A stretch of DNA of 25,763 nt from positions 1 to 25,763 of IMG/VR virus record IMGVR_UViG_3300043426_000040, one strand, 5' to 3'. The notes below the pieces were generated by a model that worked only from the letters and a program-made list of their open reading frames with translations, was not told where the DNA came from and made no database searches. Positions 7,710-15,821 of this stretch are shown one piece after another (the stretch's first letter is position 1; every line of letters begins with the position of its first letter). The position numbers were made by a program, and so were the translations under genes. The DNA comes from a virus.

Positions 7710-8879
7710 ATGACTCAGCAATATAACAACCCTGCTAATGCACAACCGTCTTCAGCAGGTACTCAACTTCAAGATTTCTACTACGCACGTAAAGCGTTAA
7801 CAGAGATTGCTCACGAACAGTTCTTCACTCCATTGGCTTCAACTACTGATATGCCAATGCATTATGGTAAGCGTATCGTACGTTATGTGTATGTACCTTT
7901 ACTTGATGATCGTAACGTAAACGATGAAGGCTTAGATGCTCAAGGTGCAACTACCGTAAATGGTAACTTATACGGTTCTAGCCGAGATGTTGGTAAGATC
8001 ATAGGTAAGATGCCTGTAATTTCTGAATCTGGTGGTCGTGTTAACCGTGCTGGTTATACTCGTAAAACTATTGAAGGTACTTTCCAGAACTACGGTATCT
8101 TCTCTGACTACACAGAAGATTCTGTAAACTTCGATACAGACGCTGAGCTAATGACCCACATTAACCGTGAGATGCTTATTGGTGCGAACCAAATCACTGA
8201 AGATTTACTTCAAGTAGATTTGATCTCTAACGCAGGTGTAAACATCTTTGCAGGCGCTGCTACTACTACAGCAACTATTGGTAAAACTGATGTAGTTGAT
8301 TATGCAACTCTTGTTAACTTAGCTACTACTTTGGATAACAACCGTACTCCAAAAGATACTAAGATTAATACTGGTTCTACTATGGTAGATACTAAGACGT
8401 TACCTGCTGCTCGTATCTTGTATGCTGGTCCATCTATGAAGAATACGTTCCGTAAGATGGTTGACTTCTTTGGTAATCCTGCATTTATCCCTACGCATCA
8501 ATATGCTTCAGGACAAACTCCACTTAAAGGTGAGATTGGTCAGATTGATGAATTCCGTATTGTCATCAACCCTCAAATGATGGCTTGGGAAGGTTCAGGT
8601 GCTGCAGGTATTAATGCTGATGGTGTTCATACTTCAGGTGGTAAAGTAAACGTTTATCCGTTACTTGTTGTAGGTTCTGAATCATTCACTACTATTGGTT
8701 TCCAATCAGATGCTAAGTCAGTGAAGTTCAAGATCATTCACAAGAAGCCTGGTATTGAGACTGCATCTGATCGTGACCCATACGGTAAGAAAGGCTTCAT
8801 GTCTGTGCAGTGGTGGTACGGTTTCATGGTACTACGTGCAGAACGCCTTGCAGTAATCAAAACTGCTGCTAAACTCTAA
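7710..8879 (+). CDS. Major capsid protein (N4 gp56 type)
   Basis: A 389-residue protein matching the length and position of the N4 major capsid protein, which has the HK97 fold and forms the icosahedral shell. Supportive features are an early helix (LQDFYYARKALTEIAHEQFFTPLAS), a long glycine-rich extended region with aromatic residues (GTFQNYGIFSDYTEDSVNF), and a C-terminal domain with KPGIETASDRDPYGKKGFMS before a final helix. Codons are strongly biased to a few preferred triplets (GGT, CGT, ACT), as expected for the most abundant virion protein. It is followed at once by a hairpin terminator, which would separate its high transcript level from downstream genes. Confidence 0.9.
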   Translation: MTQQYNNPANAQPSSAGTQLQDFYYARKALTEIAHEQFFTPLASTTDMPMHYGKRIVRYVYVPLLDDRNVNDEGLDAQGATTVNGNLYGSSRDVGKIIGKMPVISESGGRVNRAGYTRKTIEGTFQNYGIFSDYTEDSVNFDTDAELMTHINREMLIGANQITEDLLQVDLISNAGVNIFAGAATTTATIGKTDVVDYATLVNLATTLDNNRTPKDTKINTGSTMVDTKTLPAARILYAGPSMKNTFRKMVDFFGNPAFIPTHQYASGQTPLKGEIGQIDEFRIVINPQMMAWEGSGAAGINADGVHTSGGKVNVYPLLVVGSESFTTIGFQSDAKSVKFKIIHKKPGIETASDRDPYGKKGFMSVQWWYGFMVLRAERLAVIKTAAKL

Positions 8880-8891
8880 GCAGTAACTAAA

Positions 8892-8910
8892 GGGGGAGCA
8901 TTGCTCCCCT
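8892..8910. terminator. Hairpin terminator after the major capsid gene
   Basis: GGGGAGC at 8893-8899 and GCTCCCC at 8903-8909 form a perfect 7-bp stem with a three-base loop, extended by a G-T pair at 8892/8910. It lies 13 bases after the capsid stop. The following tract is only TTCTCATCT, so termination may be partial, which would lower rather than abolish transcription of the genes beyond. The minus strand reads CCCCC then TTT after the stem. Confidence 0.7.
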
Positions 8911-8946
8911 TCTCATCTATATAACAATCAACCCATAGGTAATCAC

Positions 8947-9513
8947 ATGTCTAATGAAACAACTCAAGAAGCACCTACAGTTAATGGAAAGACTGAGCTT
9001 GACATCCTTAAAGCTCAAGCAGATCGGATGGGTATTTCATATAAAGCCAACATCTCACTCACAACACTTAAAGCGAAAATCCAACTAGCTCAAGAAGGTG
9101 AATCTTTAGATGCTCCTGATGCTAAAGCATCAAGTACAGATCAAGAAGATAAGGCTGATTCAGTATATAAACAAGCTATGCAGTTAGTACGTGTACAGAT
9201 CACCCCATTGGATACAAATAAAGCTACTAATTATGATTGTGACTACTTTACTGCAGGTAACTCAGTAGTAGGTAATATTACTCGTAATATTCCTTTTGGT
9301 CGTCCATGGCATGTAGAGCAGATTCTGGTAAATGCTATTAAAGAAAAGACTTACCAGCAGTTCACTACTAAAAAGAATGCCCAGGGAGCTGATACAGTAA
9401 CTAAGCGTAGTGTACCTGCTTATAGCGTTGTAGAACTACAGGCACTAACAGAGCAAGAGCTTAAAGACCTTGCTGACTTACAGACACGTACTAACGCACT
9501 AGAGGATGAATAA
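8947..9513 (+). CDS. N4 gp55-like virion-region protein with SAP-like N-terminal motif
   Basis: A 188-residue protein in two parts. Residues 15-50 (ELDILKAQADRMGISYKANI, then LTTLKAKI) resemble the short helix-extended-helix SAP/HeH-like segment seen in many phage structural proteins. Residues 75-188 contain VRVQITPLDTNKAT, YFTAGNSVVGNIT, FGRPWHVEQILVNAIKEK and LTEQELKDLADLQ, a pattern I recognise from conserved proteins that follow the capsid gene in N4-like and other phages. The exact role is unknown; SAP-like folds can bind nucleic acid, so a DNA-contacting head protein is possible. An AGGT site at 8937-8940 is suitably spaced for the ATG. Confidence 0.72.
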   Translation: MSNETTQEAPTVNGKTELDILKAQADRMGISYKANISLTTLKAKIQLAQEGESLDAPDAKASSTDQEDKADSVYKQAMQLVRVQITPLDTNKATNYDCDYFTAGNSVVGNITRNIPFGRPWHVEQILVNAIKEKTYQQFTTKKNAQGADTVTKRSVPAYSVVELQALTEQELKDLADLQTRTNALEDE

Positions 9514-9516
9514 TCC

Positions 9517-10641
9517 ATGACTATTGAGAACGTAACCCTGAAGCTTGCTCAGCTTGATGAACCTTTAAACGTAACAGAGCTGACTACAGCAGAGATTGCA
9601 GGTACAGGTGTATTTGACGTTCTCTTACGGTCAGTTAAAAACCACATACAAGAAGAGCACGCTAAGAGTCGCATTACTGGTAAAGAGTATGCGACTGTAT
9701 ATCTAGAAGCTCTTCAAAGTACTATGGCTCAAAGCGTTGATTACTTACTTCGAGCTAAGACTCTTGGTTTTGAGTTAGATAACTTAGGCAAGCAAGGTGT
9801 ATTACTTGACCATCAAGCAGAGATTGCTATTAAAGATGCTCAATTAAAGTTTGCACAGATTGCTCAAACTCAAGCTCAAACAGAACTAACAGAACAGCAA
9901 GTAAAATCTGCTGAAGCTGAAGCTCATAAGATTCCTGTAGAGATTTCAGTTCTCCGCAGTAACTTAGAGCTTGCTAGTGTAGAGAAAGACCTTCGTATTG
10001 CTCAGGTAGGCTTAGCAGAGACAGAGAAAGATATTGCGGTATATAACCTTGCAAATAAAACTCCTGTTGAAGTAGAGCTACTACAAGCTCAAACAGATAA
10101 TGCTCAAAGTCAGATTGCATTGACTGAAGCTCAAGTTGTTAAAATTACTGAGGAGAATAGATTAATCCCTTATAACATTGAGCGTATCCAAGCTGAGATT
10201 GCTAATATGACTCGTCAATCTGATATCTTAGAGAAAGAGTTAGAGATTAAGATTAGTAGTCTTACACTTCAGGACAAACAAATCTTATTAGCGGATGCAG
10301 AGTTACAAGTACGCGTATTAGAGCTAGACGTTAAGCGTGCAGAAGTAGAATCTGCTCAAGCACAAGCTCAACTATACGCTGCTAAAGTTCTTACAGAGAA
10401 TGCTCAGACTATGGATGCTGCTCATCCTAACTCTGTATTGGGTTCAAACATTGCAGTACTACGAGCACAAGCTGCAGGTTATGCACGAGATGCAGAACAG
10501 AAAGCTGCTAAGATTCTTGTAGATGCTTGGAACGTACAACGTAATACAGATGATTCTATTAAAGCTAACGCTGCAAACCTTCTATACGATACAAGTATTG
10601 GTAGAGCTGTGAGTGCTATGCTTGCTGGGGCTGGTATCTAA
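9517..10641 (+). CDS. N4 gp54-like coiled-coil virion protein
   Basis: A 374-residue protein dominated by long alpha-helix from about residue 85 to 300, rich in Ala, Gln, Glu and Leu with heptad spacing. A loose repeat is visible where helices are interrupted by proline: IPVEIS at residue 139, TPVEVE at 182 and IPYNIE at 217, i.e. units of 43 and 35 residues. The C-terminal 70 residues include AHPNSVLGSNIAVLRAQAAG and a short hydrophobic, glycine-rich tail, the pattern expected of the N4 gp54 virion protein. In N4 this protein is part of the particle and is thought to be internal. Its ribosome site (GAGGA, 9502-9506) lies within the end of the preceding gene, and a strong terminator follows. 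Confidence 0.75.
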   Translation: MTIENVTLKLAQLDEPLNVTELTTAEIAGTGVFDVLLRSVKNHIQEEHAKSRITGKEYATVYLEALQSTMAQSVDYLLRAKTLGFELDNLGKQGVLLDHQAEIAIKDAQLKFAQIAQTQAQTELTEQQVKSAEAEAHKIPVEISVLRSNLELASVEKDLRIAQVGLAETEKDIAVYNLANKTPVEVELLQAQTDNAQSQIALTEAQVVKITEENRLIPYNIERIQAEIANMTRQSDILEKELEIKISSLTLQDKQILLADAELQVRVLELDVKRAEVESAQAQAQLYAAKVLTENAQTMDAAHPNSVLGSNIAVLRAQAAGYARDAEQKAAKILVDAWNVQRNTDDSIKANAANLLYDTSIGRAVSAMLAGAGI

Positions 10642-10663
10642 GCAAGTAGTGATAATATAAACT

Positions 10664-10686
10664 AGGGAGCAATAGCTCCCTTTTTT
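10664..10686 (+). terminator. Rho-independent terminator
   Basis: AGGGAGC at 10664-10670 and GCTCCC at 10675-10680 plus the next T form a 7-bp stem around the loop AATA, followed by six Ts (10681-10686). It lies 22 bases after the stop of the gp54-like gene and 14 bases before the next start, with that gene's AGGAA ribosome site at 10693-10697. This is the best intrinsic terminator in the window. Confidence 0.85.
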
Positions 10687-10700
10687 ATTGCGAGGAATCC

Positions 10701-13028
10701 ATGGGATCAAAGACGTATACATCACATAATGTATCTAGGATGATTGATGACGATCAGATACAACCAATGTCTAAGTCTGTTGTATTGGCTTATTTACGCT
10801 CTACTGATAGTGCTTCTACTAAAACATCTACACGAAGTTTGGCAGACTATTTAGTAGAAGGTAGACAAAGTACTATTATAGCTAAGCTTAATCGAGCACA
10901 TAGAATGTCTAAATCTGATACCTATGCCATGGGAGAGGTTAAAGGCAGTTATGAATTCAAACCAACTAAAGAAAGATTAAATACCCAGTTAGTATCAACG
11001 CTAGATACGATCCTTGGTTTTACTCCTGATATTATTTATCAAGAGTTTGGTAAGGCTAATTACTACCATATTGCTAAGTACACGCTACAAGAGTCTTACG
11101 GGTACAATCCTATAACTAATGAAGTCTTAAATGAGTCTGATCGTATTGGTAAGCAGGTCTACCTAAAAGATATTGTTATTGAGTTAAACCAAGATACTGT
11201 GGATTCAAGTGATCATATTCAGTTAGTGTTTCAAGGACCTTCAGCTACTTCTGGATATACCCCATTCAGGTTAGCACTTCCTAGACCTCATAGTCAGATT
11301 CAGATAACAAGTGCTGTACCTGATTCTAAATGTACCTTTGTACTTTGTTATGCAGATGACTTAGGCGAGGAAGTCTCGTATAACGTCACTATGGAGTACT
11401 TTAATTACGTATCGCCTAACGAAGCTCCTGTTGGAAGTATTGATGAGAATACAGAGTTAGAGTTTGACCCAGATGTGATAGCCCCAAGTATTCCTGCTCC
11501 TACTACTGATGCTGATTATGTTATGGCTTACTATACGTATATCCGTAATGATAAAAAGTATGCTGAGTACTTTACCTACCGTACAGGTACTAACTTAATC
11601 GCTAAGTTAGAAGAAGTAGTAGAGTCTGTTGAGAAAACAGGTATATACCCTCCACGCTTGTATGCTCGCATGAAAGGTACTAACTACGTTAAGTACACAG
11701 AAGATACTGAAGAATACAAATCAATGAATAGGTTTGGAAAGCTGTTAGGAATTAAGTGGAAGGACTGGGTAGAAGAAGTTCACGAGAATATGAGCGGATT
11801 ACAGTACGTACGTGAAATCTTCTTAACTTTCGGGCTTGAAGCAAATAGTAAGAATAAACTTATACATCAGTATCTCTATCATTATTTTGATACTGCTTAT
11901 CGTGGATTACCTAATAAATATATTAGCAGCTACACTGTTCAAAGTAGACTCTGGAAGACTAAGCTAGCTCTACCTACAGGTGCTAAGCAAGGTACAACTA
12001 TTCATCTAAAAGATTCATTACATACTTCTGGTATTGCTTTTGACGCTATAGCTAAACGAACTCTTCAAGGTACTATTACAGAAGTAGGTAAGTATACTTC
12101 CACTTACACCTCTAGAGTACATACGTACTACTACCAAGAAACTGAAAATACTTATACAGCGTTATCGGTATATAACCTAGCCAGCATAGATAAGATGGAT
12201 AACAATAACTGGTTTACTCCTTCAGGGGATTCAGAAGATTTAATAGTACCTCTCGATTTAGCCATTACTGCTAAATTATCCTCAGTAGAGCTTGAGAAGC
12301 TTTATGCAATGGCTATGCAATTAGTTGTTAACACCTCTCAAACGGTTAAAAAGAAATGGTATCAAACAGGTATCTTTAAAGTTGTCATGGTTATTGTTGC
12401 TGTAGTTATTACTGTGTTTTTCCCTCCTGCAGGGCTAGCAACTTTAAGTGCTACGGCACTAGTAGCAGTAGGTATAGGTATGTCTATTGCCATATCAGTA
12501 GCCATAAGGCTACTGCAAAAACTTGTCATATCTCTTGGACTTAGTTCTACAGTATTCCAAGTAATTATGGTTATCCTTGCTGTAGTAGCTGCTGTATATG
12601 GCGGATACCTTGGATATACGAATACTACAGGTATGGCAGGTATGACAGCTTCTAATGTAATGCTTGCAAGTAATGCAGCATTTGCTATGGCTAATGCAGG
12701 AAACCAATCAGCATTAGGCAAAGCTATGGATCAATACCAACAGTCAGTACTAGACTTGCAAGCTAGAGATGAAACGCTTAAAGAGAAGGTAGAAGCTCTT
12801 GGTTTACTTCAAGTACCTACCCCTGATGTAATGATATTCCTTCCTCCTGTAAGTCTTGATATTAGATTAGGAGAAGAACCTGAAGACTATTATGAGAAGT
12901 CTATCCATAATGTAAATGTAGGTACTTACGTGTATGATTACGTTGAGTCTTATGTAGACATCAATACACTACTACCTGATTTAAACACACTCACTATTAA
13001 CTTGGAGAATACACGCTATGTCGTTTGA
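10701..13028 (+). CDS. Internal virion protein with transmembrane segments, probable ejection protein
   Basis: A 775-residue protein with no enzyme motif that I recognise. Residues 1-550 are soluble and rich in Tyr, Thr and Asp. Residues 555-665 form a hydrophobic block with at least three potential membrane helices: VVMVIVAVVITVFFPPAG, then ATALVAVGIGMSIAISVAI, then VIMVILAVVAAVYGGYLGY, separated by short cationic stretches and followed by a glycine/alanine-rich segment. In N4-like genomes the genes between gp54 and the virion RNA polymerase encode internal proteins delivered with the DNA. A role in forming a channel across the host inner membrane is an inference from the hydrophobic block. 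The gene overlaps the next by 11 bases. Confidence 0.68.
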   Translation: MGSKTYTSHNVSRMIDDDQIQPMSKSVVLAYLRSTDSASTKTSTRSLADYLVEGRQSTIIAKLNRAHRMSKSDTYAMGEVKGSYEFKPTKERLNTQLVSTLDTILGFTPDIIYQEFGKANYYHIAKYTLQESYGYNPITNEVLNESDRIGKQVYLKDIVIELNQDTVDSSDHIQLVFQGPSATSGYTPFRLALPRPHSQIQITSAVPDSKCTFVLCYADDLGEEVSYNVTMEYFNYVSPNEAPVGSIDENTELEFDPDVIAPSIPAPTTDADYVMAYYTYIRNDKKYAEYFTYRTGTNLIAKLEEVVESVEKTGIYPPRLYARMKGTNYVKYTEDTEEYKSMNRFGKLLGIKWKDWVEEVHENMSGLQYVREIFLTFGLEANSKNKLIHQYLYHYFDTAYRGLPNKYISSYTVQSRLWKTKLALPTGAKQGTTIHLKDSLHTSGIAFDAIAKRTLQGTITEVGKYTSTYTSRVHTYYYQETENTYTALSVYNLASIDKMDNNNWFTPSGDSEDLIVPLDLAITAKLSSVELEKLYAMAMQLVVNTSQTVKKKWYQTGIFKVVMVIVAVVITVFFPPAGLATLSATALVAVGIGMSIAISVAIRLLQKLVISLGLSSTVFQVIMVILAVVAAVYGGYLGYTNTTGMAGMTASNVMLASNAAFAMANAGNQSALGKAMDQYQQSVLDLQARDETLKEKVEALGLLQVPTPDVMIFLPPVSLDIRLGEEPEDYYEKSIHNVNVGTYVYDYVESYVDINTLLPDLNTLTINLENTRYVV

Positions 13029-13449
13029 ACTTGATGGTAATACATATAACCCAAACAATCTTGTGCTGTTTGGTGGAAACTATAAAAACCCAGGTATGGA
13101 GGCGTTGTCCCCTGCTTTAGCAAAATCTAACGTAGTATGGGCAGATACATTACAAGGCAAACCTGGACTTGGAGATAAGCTTCGTGACATTAACTCTCAA
13201 TATGGTTCTACCATTACGGGAGGTCTACAAGGAGCTGCTGGCTTATGGGGAGCATACAACGGTATGCAACAAACTAAGTTAATTAAGCAACAAATGGCTA
13301 ACTCTTTAAACCAGTGGAATAAGAACTATGCTAACCAAGTAACGGCTTATAACACTCATCTTGAAGATCGTCAGAGTGCTCGTGTAGCAGCTCAAGGTGC
13401 TAATCAACAAGATGTTGATTCATACATGGCTAAGAACCGTCTTAAATAA
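13018..13449 (+). CDS. Small internal virion protein
   Basis: A 143-residue protein with a short hydrophobic, glycine-rich helix (GGLQGAAGLWGAYNGMQQTK, about residues 71-90) followed by a Gln/Asn-rich helical tail. Small proteins with a GLWGAY-type segment flanked by glutamine-rich helix are common among podovirus internal or ejection proteins, which together with its place between a membrane protein and the transglycosylase suggests the same complex. Its ATG lies within the end of the upstream gene (11-base overlap), so translation is probably coupled. There is no catalytic motif. Confidence 0.65.
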   Translation: MSFELDGNTYNPNNLVLFGGNYKNPGMEALSPALAKSNVVWADTLQGKPGLGDKLRDINSQYGSTITGGLQGAAGLWGAYNGMQQTKLIKQQMANSLNQWNKNYANQVTAYNTHLEDRQSARVAAQGANQQDVDSYMAKNRLK

Positions 13450-13460
13450 GGATAGTATAT

Positions 13461-15716
13461 ATGAGTCAATTAACGTGGGAGAATATGGACCCTATTGATA
13501 CATCTAAATACTTAGATGCTATTCAAAAGGCTCAAGCTCAATCAGTAGCAGGAGTAGAGCAAATAGGTACTGCTTACAAAGGTTATCAAGATAATCTTAA
13601 GAAGCAGAATACTAATGACATGCTCACTGCTTTAAACCAAGCAAAGAATCCTGAAGAGTTAGCAATTGCTCAAGCAAATATTGCTGCAATGCAACAACGT
13701 TGGGGATCAGGCTACGACATGGATGCTGTACGTACTGCTATGGATGAACGTCCTGCAACACTTATGCAACGTCAATCTACTGAAATGGATTTCAAGGATA
13801 AGAAGGCTAACATAGCTGCACGTCCTCAAGTAGCTGCAATCTATGGGAAACAGTTAGCGGCTTTAGATGCTACACCAGAGGAGCTTGCACAAATTCAAGC
13901 TATAGCTGATACAGGTGTAGATATCACAGATATTTCAACTAAAGTTGGTCAGTACTTAACTAATGCTCGTGACTTTACCAATAAAAACTATTGGGAGTTA
14001 CAAAAGCTAAACCAAGATGCTGATCAGTACAACCGTACGGCTACGCTTGCAGAGCAAGAAAGTGCGTTGAGAAGGGGCGAAGTGCTCTATAAAGCAGATC
14101 AAGATTCAGGAGCTGGCAGTGTACGGGTAGCTCCTGATGGTACAGAATATACTACTGGAGGTGGAGGAGGAGCTGCTATTGCTAGGTACGCTAGTGTGTT
14201 TGGACCTTTAGCAGCAGGTATGATTCATACTGAAAGTAAAGGTAATCCTAATGCGGTATCTCCTGCAGGTGCTCAAGGTATTATTCAGATTATGCCTGCG
14301 ACTGCGGCAGACCCTGGATACGGTATGCCTCCTATTGATCTTAAAAACTCTACTCCTGAAGAACAAATCAGATGGGGTATGGAATATAGATCACGTGTGC
14401 AGAAACAACATGGATTTACTGAGGACCAAGCAACTGCTGCATTTAATGCTGGGGGAGGTAATGTTGAGCAGGCAGTTAAGAAAGCGAAAAAATCAGGAGG
14501 TAATTGGCTTTCTTATTTGCCTAAAGAGACACGTGACTATGTACCTCGTGTGAACAAGGCAATGGCTGAATATTCTAATGGAGGGTCTGGGGTAGCAGGT
14601 AACACTCCAGCAAATGTTCCATTGGCAGGTATTGATCGTAAGGTACAGCAGAAGATTCGAGGTGAATACCAAGATGCTATGCTCAAGTACAACGAGGGCT
14701 TAGCTCTCAAAGATCAGCCTGTTAATGTAGGTAATGTTCTTGCAGGGCTTACAGCCAAGGAGGAAGGTTCTAAAGTTACTCAAGATGCTTTCGATATTGC
14801 TAAGGCTATGCAAGCTAACCCACAACTTGCAGGGTTATCTGCAGAGGGTATTACCAATGTATATAACAGGGCTAAAGCTTGGCAGTCTCAGCCAGGAGGG
14901 TTTTTTGAAGTTTACAACTCTGCTGCTGGTTTAAAGAAGAGTATTGATAACCTTATCAAAGGGGAAATTAGTATTGATGCTAAACGTAAGAAGCATGTAG
15001 CTAAAGCTTCCCATCCTAGTAATACCTATGTTCAGAAGATTCAACAAGAGTTTGAAGCTGAGGGTGTATCCATATCTGCTAAAGAAGCTTTACTGCATAT
15101 TGATCCTGCTCGTTACCAATCTCTTTATGGTAAGCCTACTGTAAAAGTTCAAGAAGCTCTTGATAAGAAGGTAGATAAAGCTGCTGCTACAACTCCACCT
15201 CCAGCTAGTAAAGGTAAAGGTACACCTGCAGCTACTAAGACTACGCCTACTAAAACCTCAGTCCCCACCTCTACTACTCCTGTGCAGGCTAAGAACCCTA
15301 CACCTACACCTACTAAGCAAGCCATTGTGGATTTTTATGTTAAGCGAGGTAAGGTTGATAATGTTATACCTGGAAATTTATTCGGTACTCCAGATAGTAA
15401 AGTAAGGGATAAAAATCGAGACTTAATTAGACAAGCGCAAAAAGAAGCTACTGAACGTCTTAAAGCTATAGAGGCTAAGGAGAAGGCTGATAAAGAAGCT
15501 AAGAAAGCTAGTCAACTTGCAGCACGTGAAAAAATACGTATAGCCGCTGCAGAGCGTGAAAAGCAACGTATAGCTAAGGAACGTCTTAAACTAGCTAATG
15601 AACGTATTGAAAAAGCTAAGCAAAAAAGCGATCAACAAAAGAAGTTTGAGGCTACCTACACAAACGCTATCAAAGCAGGTAATGAGGAGATGAGAAAACG
15701 TTTCAATACTAAATAA
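13461..15716 (+). CDS. Virion protein with lytic transglycosylase (SLT) domain
   Basis: A 751-residue protein with an SLT/lysozyme-like domain at about residues 238-372. The catalytic glutamate is E258 in MIHTESKGNPNAVSPAGA, followed by GAQGIIQIMPATA (270-282), AFNAGGGNV (327-335) and Y360 in DYVPRV, all in the standard order for Slt-type transglycosylases. These enzymes cut the MurNAc-GlcNAc bond of peptidoglycan without water. A run of five glycines (about 233-237) separates the domain from a helical N-terminal 200 residues. A Pro/Thr-rich linker (about 572-616) leads to a highly charged C-terminal helix (about 645-740). In position it belongs with the ejected internal proteins, so local opening of the cell wall during DNA entry is the likely role, not lysis. 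AAGGA at 13448-13452 is a good ribosome site. Confidence 0.88.
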   Translation: MSQLTWENMDPIDTSKYLDAIQKAQAQSVAGVEQIGTAYKGYQDNLKKQNTNDMLTALNQAKNPEELAIAQANIAAMQQRWGSGYDMDAVRTAMDERPATLMQRQSTEMDFKDKKANIAARPQVAAIYGKQLAALDATPEELAQIQAIADTGVDITDISTKVGQYLTNARDFTNKNYWELQKLNQDADQYNRTATLAEQESALRRGEVLYKADQDSGAGSVRVAPDGTEYTTGGGGGAAIARYASVFGPLAAGMIHTESKGNPNAVSPAGAQGIIQIMPATAADPGYGMPPIDLKNSTPEEQIRWGMEYRSRVQKQHGFTEDQATAAFNAGGGNVEQAVKKAKKSGGNWLSYLPKETRDYVPRVNKAMAEYSNGGSGVAGNTPANVPLAGIDRKVQQKIRGEYQDAMLKYNEGLALKDQPVNVGNVLAGLTAKEEGSKVTQDAFDIAKAMQANPQLAGLSAEGITNVYNRAKAWQSQPGGFFEVYNSAAGLKKSIDNLIKGEISIDAKRKKHVAKASHPSNTYVQKIQQEFEAEGVSISAKEALLHIDPARYQSLYGKPTVKVQEALDKKVDKAAATTPPPASKGKGTPAATKTTPTKTSVPTSTTPVQAKNPTPTPTKQAIVDFYVKRGKVDNVIPGNLFGTPDSKVRDKNRDLIRQAQKEATERLKAIEAKEKADKEAKKASQLAAREKIRIAAAEREKQRIAKERLKLANERIEKAKQKSDQQKKFEATYTNAIKAGNEEMRKRFNTK

Positions 15717-15729
15717 ACATCTTGAATGT

Positions 15730-15760
15730 TTGTGGTATCAATCTTTAGTTTAGCTATAGA
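15730..15760 (+). promoter_or_regulatory. Weak promoter-like hexamers before the giant gene
   Basis: TTGTGG at 15730-15735 and TATAGA at 15755-15760 are separated by 19 bases. They lie inside an imperfect dyad (GTATC ... GATAC) just after the stop of the transglycosylase gene. The spacer is longer than ideal and the next hairpin stands between this site and the polymerase gene, so support is slight. Confidence 0.2.
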
Positions 15761-15779
15761 TACACTTCTGCTAGGATAG

Positions 15780-15808
15780 GCACGTAGATATACGTGCTTA
15801 TTTCTTTT
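15780..15808 (+). terminator. Hairpin with T-rich tail before the virion RNA polymerase gene
   Basis: GCACGTA at 15780-15786 pairs perfectly with TACGTGC at 15791-15797 around a GATA loop, followed by the T-rich run TTATTTCTTTT. The ribosome site AAAGG (15809-15813) of the next gene follows at once, so the structure could reduce read-through and also affect ribosome access. Partial termination here would keep the giant protein, needed in few copies, below the level of capsid proteins. Confidence 0.6.
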
Positions 15809-15821
15809 AAAGGTAAATACA

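Noticed and set aside
8893-8909. GC stem with three-base loop as an N4 vRNAP promoter
   Set aside because: The geometry fits, but vRNAP promoters drive early genes and this site is in the late head operon directly after the capsid stop, where a terminator is the simpler reading. The idea is kept only as a check under the hairpin finding.
12362-12721. Minus-strand 119-codon open frame opposite the membrane-segment gene
   Set aside because: It mirrors the low-complexity hydrophobic codons of the plus-strand gene, has no ribosome site and lies wholly inside a well-supported gene.
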